A stretch of 64,000 nucleotides of DNA from contig JAQWEN010000001.1 of the NCBI GenBank assembly GCA_028704885.1, positions 620,001 through 684,000 on the forward strand, read 5' to 3'. Origin of the DNA: Candidatus Shapirobacteria bacterium (lineage in GTDB: Bacteria; Patescibacteria; Microgenomatia; UBA12405). Below the pieces are notes generated by a model. That model was not told where the DNA came from, searched no databases, and saw nothing but the letters and a program-made list of their open reading frames with translations. Below, one piece after another: positions 51,682 through 59,194 of this stretch; within the stretch, counting starts at the first letter, position 1, and each line of letters starts with the position of its first letter. The position numbers were made by a program, and so were the translations under genes.

Positions 51682-52026
51682 CTAAAAATCAACCAAATCA
51701 GGTGGAAGTTCAACTATAATCAATTCTGCTTTAGAATCTTTTTTAATTTTAATATTGAACCCCCTCATCACGCTGATAATGTTCCATTCTGTAGTAAACG
51801 GAAGATTGGTAATGTTATTTAATTTCAAAATATCCTTGAAGCGGTAGATCATTTGATTATCCTTCTTGAGGCAATGGAGACAACCATTACAAATATCTTG
51901 GATAATAAAAAGAGAGATTTTCTGTTCAGTCATTATTAGAGAAACGACATTACTGTGACGTTCGACTTCGTCGTTGATTTTGCCTTGGAAAAAATTATTG
52001 ATGAAAGAATTAAAGTCATAAGACAT
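51682..52026 (-). CDS. hypothetical 114-residue protein
   Basis: A small soluble protein of unknown family. It has a CNGCLHC cluster (residues 46-52) that could bind metal and a beta-rich C-terminus (RGFNIKIKKDSKAELIIVEL). GAGGGGG lies before the ATG, and the leader is about 80 nt. Its promoter and palindrome are almost identical to those of the gene at 52243, so the two are probably co-regulated, though the proteins show no obvious similarity. A strong terminator follows. Confidence 0.75.
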   Translation of the reverse strand: MSYDFNSFINNFFQGKINDEVERHSNVVSLIMTEQKISLFIIQDICNGCLHCLKKDNQMIYRFKDILKLNNITNLPFTTEWNIISVMRGFNIKIKKDSKAELIIVELPPDLVDF

Positions 52027-52116
52027 GATGAAGGACCCCCTCTTATTTAATTTGGATATAGCTGTGATTTAAAAGAACTTTACCGTTACAAACAAGATGT
52101 TTTTTAACGTGGGTGG

Positions 52117-52144
52117 ATTTTACCTAATTTTAGGGAAAAGTCAA
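52117..52144 (-). promoter_or_regulatory. promoter with palindromic operator, 114-residue gene
   Basis: On the minus strand TTGACT, 16 nt, TAAAAT. The spacer holds CCTAAAATTAGG (52123-52134), a perfect palindrome, matching the promoter at 52689. Confidence 0.7.
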
Positions 52145-52145
52145 T

Positions 52146-52205
52146 AAAAAGCCCCGAAAAAAGAAAAATGATAATAAATTATCATTAATCCTCTTTTGAG
52201 GCTTT
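52146..52205 (-). terminator. two-part terminator after the 118-residue gene
   Basis: Outer arms AAAAGCCCCGAAAAAAG and CTCTTTTGAGGCTTT pair imperfectly; inner AATGATAAT/ATTATCATT is perfect. The minus strand continues into TTTTTA. Confidence 0.7.
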
Positions 52206-52242
52206 AATTACATCGCTGCTGACGATTTAGGTGTTCAAGTTG

Positions 52243-52599
52243 TTATTGAGGGTATTTAATTTTGATAGTATGGGTATAGGATTCAAGTAGAGTTGAGACA
52301 TAACTTTTTTCGGCTATGATATTAAAAACTTTCAAATCATCACAAGCATGGCTGGCTTGAAGTGAAAATCTATCCGTATTATCAATATTAATAGCTTTAA
52401 AAAGGTTTTTGTCAAACTTAAATTGAATATGTTCGGCATCGATTTTTTTGCCAAAATTAAGACCATTTTCAATTTCATTAACAATGAAAGAGACAATGGC
52501 TTTGATGGCTTCAAAATCAGAGAACTCGTTATTAAATTTTGATTCGAGTTCGTTTTTCTTGTTAGTGTAGTATTTATTGACAAAATCTTTCATTTCCAT
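52243..52599 (-). CDS. hypothetical 118-residue protein
   Basis: A small soluble protein with no family that I recognise; helical N-terminus (FVNKYYTNKKNELESKFNNE, EAIKAIVSFIVNEIENGL) and mixed C-terminus. It has a GGAGG Shine-Dalgarno 9 nt before the ATG and a leader of about 80 nt. The promoter carries the same CCTAWWATTAGG palindrome as the gene at 51682, and a two-part terminator follows. Function unknown; likely part of a small co-regulated set. Confidence 0.75.
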   Translation of the reverse strand: MEMKDFVNKYYTNKKNELESKFNNEFSDFEAIKAIVSFIVNEIENGLNFGKKIDAEHIQFKFDKNLFKAINIDNTDRFSLQASHACDDLKVFNIIAEKSYVSTLLESYTHTIKIKYPQ

Positions 52600-52688
52600 T
52601 TATTATTTCCTCCAATATTGGGAATGTCAGCAGCGATGTAAAGGTGCTTTTTTTATGTTACAAAACGCGACGTTTTGAACATGGGTAT

Positions 52689-52716
52689 ATTTTACCTAAT
52701 TATAGGTGAAAGTCAA
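52689..52716 (-). promoter_or_regulatory. promoter with palindromic operator, 118-residue gene
   Basis: On the minus strand TTGACT, 16 nt, TAAAAT, with CCTATAATTAGG (52695-52706) in the spacer, one mismatch from a perfect palindrome. The flanking bases TTGACTTT and ACCCA are shared with the promoter at 52117. Confidence 0.7.
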
Positions 52717-52745
52717 GAAATGATAAATTGTCGAAATAATTTTTT

Positions 52746-52898
52746 TTAAAGAAACTTAAATAAAAAGGCAAAGGCGATAATAGAACTGGCAAGTAAAATT
52801 ACAAGAAAATTTGGATTTTCGGTGAAACATTTGTGATTTTTGCAGCAAACAGATTTTTTAGAAACTATTTTTTTTGGAGCAGATTTTTTCTTGGTCAT
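52746..52898 (-). CDS. 50-residue membrane protein with Cys cluster
   Basis: A short gene in the gap before gatB. It encodes a Lys-rich N-terminus, a cysteine cluster CCKNHKC (residues 18-24) and one C-terminal transmembrane helix (FLVILLASSIIAFAFLFKFL). The pattern of charged, then Cys/His, then helix argues against a chance ORF. No Shine-Dalgarno is visible before the ATG at 52898. It lies downstream of gatB in the same direction, 30 nt after the gatB stop, so it may be co-transcribed. Unknown function. Confidence 0.55.
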   Translation of the reverse strand: MTKKKSAPKKIVSKKSVCCKNHKCFTENPNFLVILLASSIIAFAFLFKFL

Positions 52899-52928
52899 AT
52901 TAATTAATACTAGCAGATTTTAGAAAAA

Positions 52929-54377
52929 TTAATTTAATAATTTTTCTAAAATTTCTTTGGCGAGTTTGGGATTGGCGGAACCTTTGGAGGCTTGCATTAA
53001 TTTGCCAATTAAAAAGCCAATAGAAGCGGGATTTTTGAGATAGTCGGAAACTGCTTTTGAATTAGCGGCGATGACTTCTTTAGCTAATTTTTCAATTTCA
53101 CCAGAATCGGAAACTTGAATTAATCCACTATTTTTGGCAATAACAACGGGATCTTGGCCAATATGATAACTTTCAATAATCACCTGCTTGGCCACGGTGG
53201 CAGAAATTTCGGATTTAGTAACTGAGTCAAAAAGATTTTTGAAATATTCAGGATTAATTTTATTAATATCTAAACTTTCTTGAGATTCATTTAGATAAGT
53301 TTTGATGGCACCTAAAAATAAATTAGCGGTAAATTTAGCCATTTCTGGAGTAGGATTTTGACCGATGGCTTTTTCAAATATTTGAGAAAAATTAATATCG
53401 GAAACTAACAAATTGGCATCGTAATCATTTAATCCAAAATCTTTTTGATATCGAGAAAATTTTTGGTCTGGTAATTCAGGAATAGATTTTCTGATCGCTT
53501 CAATTTCGGCTTTAGTAAATTCAATATGAGGAATATCGGGTTCGGGAAAATAGCGATAATCGGAGGAGCCTTCTTTTTCGCGTTGTAAAAAGGTTTGATT
53601 CTTGTCAGCATCCCAACCAAAAGTATTTTTGTTGTTTTTTGATTTGACTTCACCAGTTTGTTTAAAAGCTTCAGTTTGACGTTTGATTTCAAAATCAATG
53701 GCGGTTTGGACGCCAGTTAATGAAGCCACATTTTTAATTTCGACTAGTGGAGTATAAAAAACCTGATCGTTGTCTTCGATTTTTAAATTGACAGTTGGCT
53801 CACAACGCATACTGCCTTTTTCAATATCAGCATCAGAAATGCCTATATATCGGATAATTTGCTGCATTTTAAGTAAATAATCTTTGGCCATTTGAGCTGA
53901 AGTGATGTCTGGCTCAGAAACAATTTCGACAAGGGGAACGCCACAGCGGTTGTAATCGATTAGAGTTAATTCTTGACCATTGTCTTTGATATGAACCGAT
54001 TTGCCGGTGTCCTCTTCCATATGGGCGCGATTAATTCGGACTTCTTGATCGCCGATTTTGATTTTGCCATTAATGACAAATGGTTTTTCGTATTGAGTAA
54101 GCTGATAACCTTTGGCTAAATCGGGATAAAAATAATTTTTTCTTTCAAAAAAACTGGATTCATTGGGAGTACAGCCAAGAGCAAGACCTAATTTAATACA
54201 CCATTCACAAGCAGTTTTATTTGGCACTGGCAGAGCACCTGGAAGACCCAAACAAGTTGGACAAGTGTGAGTATTTGGATCAACATGAAAATGTTCGGCT
54301 GAACAAGAACAAAACATTTTTGATTTAGTGTTTAATTCGACGTGAACTTCGAGACCGATAATAGGAGTTATTTTCAT
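52929..54377 (-). CDS. gatB: Asp/Glu-tRNA amidotransferase subunit B
   Basis: A 482-residue subunit of GatCAB, which converts Glu-tRNA-Gln (and Asp-tRNA-Asn) to the amide form. It provides the kinase and tRNA-binding part. IIGLEVHVELNTKSKMFCSC opens the cradle domain, CPTCLGLPGALPVPN completes the zinc-type Cys set, MEEDTGKSVH and DYNRCGVPLVEIVSEPD follow, and the C-terminal YqeY-like tail is present. GatB is separated from gatA by a palindromic repeat. The pathway supplies Gln-tRNA where GlnRS is absent. Confidence 0.97.
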   Translation of the reverse strand: MKITPIIGLEVHVELNTKSKMFCSCSAEHFHVDPNTHTCPTCLGLPGALPVPNKTACEWCIKLGLALGCTPNESSFFERKNYFYPDLAKGYQLTQYEKPFVINGKIKIGDQEVRINRAHMEEDTGKSVHIKDNGQELTLIDYNRCGVPLVEIVSEPDITSAQMAKDYLLKMQQIIRYIGISDADIEKGSMRCEPTVNLKIEDNDQVFYTPLVEIKNVASLTGVQTAIDFEIKRQTEAFKQTGEVKSKNNKNTFGWDADKNQTFLQREKEGSSDYRYFPEPDIPHIEFTKAEIEAIRKSIPELPDQKFSRYQKDFGLNDYDANLLVSDINFSQIFEKAIGQNPTPEMAKFTANLFLGAIKTYLNESQESLDINKINPEYFKNLFDSVTKSEISATVAKQVIIESYHIGQDPVVIAKNSGLIQVSDSGEIEKLAKEVIAANSKAVSDYLKNPASIGFLIGKLMQASKGSANPKLAKEILEKLLN

Positions 54378-54379
54378 AG

Positions 54380-54425
54380 AAACCCCTCCGCCCTGCGGGC
54401 ACTTCCCCTTGATGAAAGGGAGGAA
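54380..54425 (+). repeat. palindromic repeat element, copy F (gatA-gatB gap)
   Basis: GCCCTGCGGGC followed by ACTTCCCCTTGATGAAAGGG. It keeps both stem-loops with a diverged second stem. It abuts the gatB start codon, so it occupies gatB's ribosome-binding region. Confidence 0.8.
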
Positions 54426-54455
54426 TTAATTTTTTTTAAAATATTTTTTTTCATT

Positions 54456-55919
54456 TTATATTTTTGGGGTTTGAAGATGATAATCGGTAAATTGCTGATA
54501 TTGATTAGCAATCGAAAGAATCTTTGATTCTTCAAAGAAATTTCCGATTAATTGAAAACCAATGGGAAGATTTTCTTGATTAAAACCACAAGGAAGAGCA
54601 ACTGAGGGAACCCCGGCAACATTGATACAAACAGTAAAAGCATCAACCAAATACATTTGAAGCGGATCATTGGCTTTGGCACCAATATCCCAAGCAACGG
54701 TCGGAGAAACAGGAGCCAAAATAACATCGACTTCTTTTAGGGCATTAGTAAATTCATTTTTAATAAGAGTGCGGACTTTTGAAGCTTTGGTGTAATAGGC
54801 ATCATAATAGCCAGAAGATAGGGCATATGTACCAATTAAAATTCGACGTTTGACTTCGGCTTCCATATATTGACCACGAGTATTCATATAATAAGAAGTG
54901 ATGTCAGGATTATTATCGGTGTTGCGACCAAAACGAATACCATCATAACGAGCCATGTTAGCGGAAATTTCGGAAGGAACCAAAATATAATAAACAGCAA
55001 TACCAAGATTGGTGTTGGGCAAGGAAATATCGACCAAAATGGCACCTTTGCTTTGAAAAAGTTTGGCGGCGGCCATGACTTTTTCTTTAACTTCGGTATT
55101 AATCGGATCAATAAAATATTCTTTTGGTAAGCCAATTTTTAGGCCTTTTAAATCAACATTATTTAAAATTTCTGAATAATCTGGGACTGGATTATCAATG
55201 GTGGTGGCATCTTTTGGATCAACTCCGGCAGTAATTTTAGTAAGTAAAGCTAAATCGGCGACATTTTTGGCGAAAACACCAGGACAATCGAAAGATGAAG
55301 CCATGGCGGTGATACCGTAACGAGAATTTAATCCGTAAGTTGGTTTTAAACCACTGATATTGCATAATGAAGCCGGTAAACGAATGGAACCACCAGTGTC
55401 AGTACCGAGGGCAAATTGACAAAGATCGGCCGCTACAGCGGCAGCAGAACCACCAGAAGAACCACCGGGTACCTTAGATAAATTCCAGGGATTTTTGGTG
55501 GTGAAAAAACCAGAATTTTCAGTTGAACCACCGAAAGCAAAAGGATCAGTATTGGTTTTGCCAATAATTATGGCATCTTCGTCAATCAATTTTTGATAAA
55601 TAGTAGAAGAATATTGAGGAAGGTAATCTTTTAGAACCTGAGAACTGGCAGTAGTTTGAATATCTTTGGTAAGAAAAATATCTTTAACAGCCATGACAGC
55701 ACCGGCTAACTTACCAACTGATTCCCCCTTTTTAATTTTTGAATCTATAATTTCTGCCTGTTTTAAGGCTTCTTTTTCAGTAATTGTAATAAAGGCTTTG
55801 ATCTGAGGATCGATTTTTTTTATTCTTTGCAAATAAAATTTAACAATATCGACGGCAGAAATTTGCTTTGAAAAAAGCAATTCTTGAATTTGAGAAATAG
55901 TTAAACTTTTTAAATCCAT
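54456..55919 (-). CDS. gatA: Asp/Glu-tRNA amidotransferase subunit A
   Basis: A 487-residue amidase-signature enzyme that releases ammonia from glutamine for GatB. The Ser-cisSer-Lys triad is visible in MAVKDIF (Lys), GGSSGGSAAAVA and GTDTGGSIRLPAS. The start is ATG at 55919; an upstream in-frame extension of 34 codons lies inside gatC and was excluded. It follows gatC by 1 nt, so gatC-gatA-gatB form one operon read right to left. Confidence 0.97.
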   Translation of the reverse strand: MDLKSLTISQIQELLFSKQISAVDIVKFYLQRIKKIDPQIKAFITITEKEALKQAEIIDSKIKKGESVGKLAGAVMAVKDIFLTKDIQTTASSQVLKDYLPQYSSTIYQKLIDEDAIIIGKTNTDPFAFGGSTENSGFFTTKNPWNLSKVPGGSSGGSAAAVAADLCQFALGTDTGGSIRLPASLCNISGLKPTYGLNSRYGITAMASSFDCPGVFAKNVADLALLTKITAGVDPKDATTIDNPVPDYSEILNNVDLKGLKIGLPKEYFIDPINTEVKEKVMAAAKLFQSKGAILVDISLPNTNLGIAVYYILVPSEISANMARYDGIRFGRNTDNNPDITSYYMNTRGQYMEAEVKRRILIGTYALSSGYYDAYYTKASKVRTLIKNEFTNALKEVDVILAPVSPTVAWDIGAKANDPLQMYLVDAFTVCINVAGVPSVALPCGFNQENLPIGFQLIGNFFEESKILSIANQYQQFTDYHLQTPKI

Positions 55920-55920
55920 A

Positions 55921-56220
55921 TTATTTTCGAATAGTCCCAGGAACAACAAAATAACCGTCTTGAGTTTTTGGAGCGGTGGAAAGAGCTGTTTTTTGATCAA
56001 AAGATTCGACAACCTCATCATTTCTTAAGACATTTTTTTGGTCGTTAACGCGATAAGTAGGCTCAATATTATCAACATTGGCCTGATTTAAAACATCGAG
56101 ATATTCTAAAACAGACTCGAGTTGAGGCAAAAAGGTGGTTTTTTCGGATTCGGATAAGTTGATGCGGGCTAATTTGGCAATATGTTCCAAATCGGCCATA
56201 GAAATCTTTGGTTCAGACAT
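55921..56220 (-). CDS. gatC: Asp/Glu-tRNA amidotransferase subunit C
   Basis: A 99-residue adaptor that wraps GatA and GatB. LEHIAKLARINLSESEKTTF is the conserved N-terminal helix pair, LDQ-type middle (VLEYLDVLNQANVDNIEPTY) follows, and LRNDEVVESFDQKTALSTAP with DGYFVVPGTIRK is the usual end. Length is normal. A TAAAAT lies 5 nt before the ATG. Confidence 0.95.
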   Translation of the reverse strand: MSEPKISMADLEHIAKLARINLSESEKTTFLPQLESVLEYLDVLNQANVDNIEPTYRVNDQKNVLRNDEVVESFDQKTALSTAPKTQDGYFVVPGTIRK

Positions 56221-56233
56221 AATGTATTTTACC

Positions 56234-57277
56234 TTATTTTCTTAAAATTGAAGCTTTGAGACGAAGAATTTTCCAGCGGATTTTATCAACAGAATTGTAG
56301 GCTTGGTATAAAAGTGGATTGATGACTAAATCATAGGTGCCGACATACTCGACTAACTGACCACCATAACCTTGTTTAAAACGATGGAAACCGTAACCAT
56401 TTTCCCCTTCTTTGGCATGAGGGCCAAGGCAACCCCACATATCAAAAGTGGTACATTTTAATTTTTGACCAAGTTTTATTACTTCCCACATTAAAAGAGT
56501 TGGAGCCATGACTTGACGATTAATATCGAGAGAGGCACCATAAGGATAAAATAATTTATCTTTAATATTAAAAATCATAAAAGCGGAAAGAACTTGGTTT
56601 TGATAAGAAGACAACATAATGTGAATCATGCCGGTATCTTTTAGTTTTTTCCATAAATCACGATGATATTTTTCACTGTGAAGATAAAATCCTTGGCGTT
56701 TGGTGGTATCAAAAAGTAACTCTAAATAAATTTCAAAACCTTTATCGTCGGTTTGTTCTTTAACTTCGACACCATAACGATTGGCAACCCGAATGTTGTA
56801 ACGAGTTTTAGGATGCATTGATTCTAAAAGCTGGTCTTCGGTTTTATTTAAATCAACTAAATAAGTAAAAGGATAAAAGGCAACCTTGGGGGATTTTTTA
56901 AGATGATTAAACTGTGGCTTTGGATTTAAATTAGTTTCATTACCAAAACTATCAATATTTTTATGAATTATATTGGGTTCGAATTTGACAAAAATAGCAT
57001 TTTCTTTTTTGGCAATTTCGGTGATTTTTTCAATCATAAAATCATCAATATTTGGACCCCGAAGTGAAGTACCAATGGAAAATTTGGTTTTAGGAATTTT
57101 ATGAAAACTGACAGAATAGGCAGAAATCATTTTATCGTTATCATCGAAAACACCAAAACGATAAACAGTGTGGCCTTGAGTTATTTGAAAATCGCCCCAA
57201 TCCCAAGTCTGAACTGGATGAACAATTAATGAGTCATATTTTTCTTTATCTTTATCGGTAAGAATTCGGGTAATCAT
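56234..57277 (-). CDS. FemA/FemX-like aminoacyltransferase
   Basis: A 347-residue peptidoglycan bridge-forming transferase of the FemABX family, which adds amino acids from aminoacyl-tRNA to lipid II or the stem peptide. Two GNAT-like halves are visible: SAYSVSFHKIPKTKFSIGTS, KTRYNIRVANRYGV, and LSAFMIFNIKDKLFYPYGAS, FDMWGCLG, GFHRFKQGYGGQLVEYVGTYD. The coiled-coil arm of Staphylococcus FemA is absent. It is 13 nt upstream of gatC, linking wall synthesis and tRNA supply in one run. Confidence 0.88.
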   Translation of the reverse strand: MITRILTDKDKEKYDSLIVHPVQTWDWGDFQITQGHTVYRFGVFDDNDKMISAYSVSFHKIPKTKFSIGTSLRGPNIDDFMIEKITEIAKKENAIFVKFEPNIIHKNIDSFGNETNLNPKPQFNHLKKSPKVAFYPFTYLVDLNKTEDQLLESMHPKTRYNIRVANRYGVEVKEQTDDKGFEIYLELLFDTTKRQGFYLHSEKYHRDLWKKLKDTGMIHIMLSSYQNQVLSAFMIFNIKDKLFYPYGASLDINRQVMAPTLLMWEVIKLGQKLKCTTFDMWGCLGPHAKEGENGYGFHRFKQGYGGQLVEYVGTYDLVINPLLYQAYNSVDKIRWKILRLKASILRK

Positions 57278-57286
57278 AATAGTAGT

Positions 57287-59182
57287 TTAGTATATATCAG
57301 GATCGTAGATGAGATCATCGTCATTTTTGGAATTTTTTCCATGACGATAATCGTGAATAATTTCTAAACTTTCTTCAAATTCAACTAATTCTGGTGGAAT
57401 ATCAGCTAAAAATCGACTTGGTTCATTTAAACTGCTTTTGCCAAAAAATAAACGACGAGTGGCATAGGAAATATAAAGATAATCTTTGGCGCGAGTAATG
57501 CCAACATAACAAAGACGACGTTCTTCTTCTATTTCTGATTCATTAATTAAACACCTAGAATGAGGCAAAATTCCCTCTTCAAAACCAACCATAAAAACAA
57601 CTTCAAATTCCAAACCTTTAGCACTGTGGAGGGTCATTAATTTTACACCGTCTCTGTTTTCTTTTTTCTTATTTTTTTCCTGGAGGGAATATTCTTGTTG
57701 AACTAAAGTAATGTTTTCCAAAAATCCAATAAGACTAGGATGAGCGGCGGCAACCGATTTTAATTCCTTAATGTTTTCAATTCTTTTTTGATCCTCTTCA
57801 TCTTTGGCATCAAATTTATCAAGATAGCCAGAATTAACAACTAATGATTCTAAAATTTGAAGAGAAGTGAGATTTTCTAAATCCATACTTTTAAGATGTT
57901 CAAGAAGAACGGCTTTTTTGCGTTTACCTAAAGCTTTTTCGATTCTTTCTTCAGAAATATGGTCAGAATCATTACTGGCAAAACGAAGCATAGATAAAAT
58001 ATCTTTGATTTCGGCACGTTCATAAAAACGAATACCGCCCAATAAAACATAAGGAATACTAAGACGTAAAAAGGCTTCTTCGAGAACACGGGACTGAGCA
58101 TTCATGCGGTAAAGAACGGCTATATTTCGAAGAGGAATTTTTAAATTGTCATTTATAAATTTAACTTTTTGAGCAATAAAATCAGCTTCGGCAACTTCTG
58201 ATTCGGCTTCAAAAATTTTTATTTTATCTTCTGAAATTTTTTTGGTAAATAATTTTAAAATAGGATGAGAATTATTTTTGGAAATAACAGCATTAGCAGC
58301 ATCAAGAATAATTTGAGTAGAGCGATAATTTTCCTCAAGATTAATAACTTTAGTATTTTTAAAATCGGCGGTAAAACTGACAAGGTTTCGGTAATCAGCT
58401 CCGCGCCAGCCATAGATAGCTTGAGAGGCATCACCAACAACAGTGATTTGATTGTATTTTTTGGCGAGAAGTTTAGTGAGAAGATATTGGATTTGGTTAG
58501 TATCCTGATATTCGTCAACCATAATAAATTTATATATTTCTTGGTATTTAGCCAAAACATCGGGATATCCTAATAATAATTCGGCGGTTTTAAAAAGAAG
58601 ATCATTAAAATCGAGAGCATGAAATTCAAATAATTTTTTTTGATAAAGTGAATAAATTTTGACAGCATAATCTTGCCAAAAACCATGACTTTGGGCACTC
58701 ATTTCTTTTGGAGTTTGAAAAGAATTTTTGGCGGCTTCGATAAAATATAAGACACTAGATGGTTTAAATTCTTTAGTAGTTAAACCTAATTCATGAAGAA
58801 TATTCTTAATTAAATTCTCTTGATCATTGGTGTCATAGATAACAAATTTGGAAGGGATGCCAATATTGTGACCATCGACACGTAAAACCCGACAACAAAA
58901 AGAATGGAAAGTCCCAGCAAAAAAGGAATTAGGTTGGAGATCTTTGATCGTAGATAGGAGTTTGTTAGTACGGGTTTTCATCTCTTCAGCGGCCTTGTTG
59001 GTAAAAGTGAGAAGTAAAATTTCTGATGGTTTAGCGATTTTTTGTTGAATAAAATAAGCAACCCGATGAGTTAGAACCCGAGTTTTACCAGAACCGGCAC
59101 CGGCTAATAGAAGAAGCGGCGAGCCAACATGGGTGACGGCTTCTTTTTGAGGTGGATTTAATCCTTCTAAAATATCTTGCAT
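57287..59182 (-). CDS. pcrA: UvrD/PcrA-like DNA helicase
   Basis: A 631-residue superfamily 1A helicase for repair and conflict resolution. GAGSGKT (29-35) is Walker A, FIMVDEYQDTNQIQYLLT is motif II, VGDASQAIYGWRGADYRN motif III, LEENYRSTQIILDAAN motif IV, LMTLHSAKGLEFEVVFMVGF motif V and EERRLCYVGITRAKDYLYIS motif VI. It is about 90 residues shorter than Bacillus PcrA, ending before the C-terminal Tudor-like domain. I chose the second ATG (MQDILEGLN). It is followed by the FemX-like gene. Confidence 0.93.
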   Translation of the reverse strand: MQDILEGLNPPQKEAVTHVGSPLLLLAGAGSGKTRVLTHRVAYFIQQKIAKPSEILLLTFTNKAAEEMKTRTNKLLSTIKDLQPNSFFAGTFHSFCCRVLRVDGHNIGIPSKFVIYDTNDQENLIKNILHELGLTTKEFKPSSVLYFIEAAKNSFQTPKEMSAQSHGFWQDYAVKIYSLYQKKLFEFHALDFNDLLFKTAELLLGYPDVLAKYQEIYKFIMVDEYQDTNQIQYLLTKLLAKKYNQITVVGDASQAIYGWRGADYRNLVSFTADFKNTKVINLEENYRSTQIILDAANAVISKNNSHPILKLFTKKISEDKIKIFEAESEVAEADFIAQKVKFINDNLKIPLRNIAVLYRMNAQSRVLEEAFLRLSIPYVLLGGIRFYERAEIKDILSMLRFASNDSDHISEERIEKALGKRKKAVLLEHLKSMDLENLTSLQILESLVVNSGYLDKFDAKDEEDQKRIENIKELKSVAAAHPSLIGFLENITLVQQEYSLQEKNKKKENRDGVKLMTLHSAKGLEFEVVFMVGFEEGILPHSRCLINESEIEEERRLCYVGITRAKDYLYISYATRRLFFGKSSLNEPSRFLADIPPELVEFEESLEIIHDYRHGKNSKNDDDLIYDPDIY

Positions 59183-59194
59183 GGACAAAATTAA

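Noticed and set aside
54342..54527. Short plus-strand ORF over the gatA-gatB gap
   Set aside because: It is the palindromic repeat copy F read with fragments of gatA and gatB on the wrong strand.
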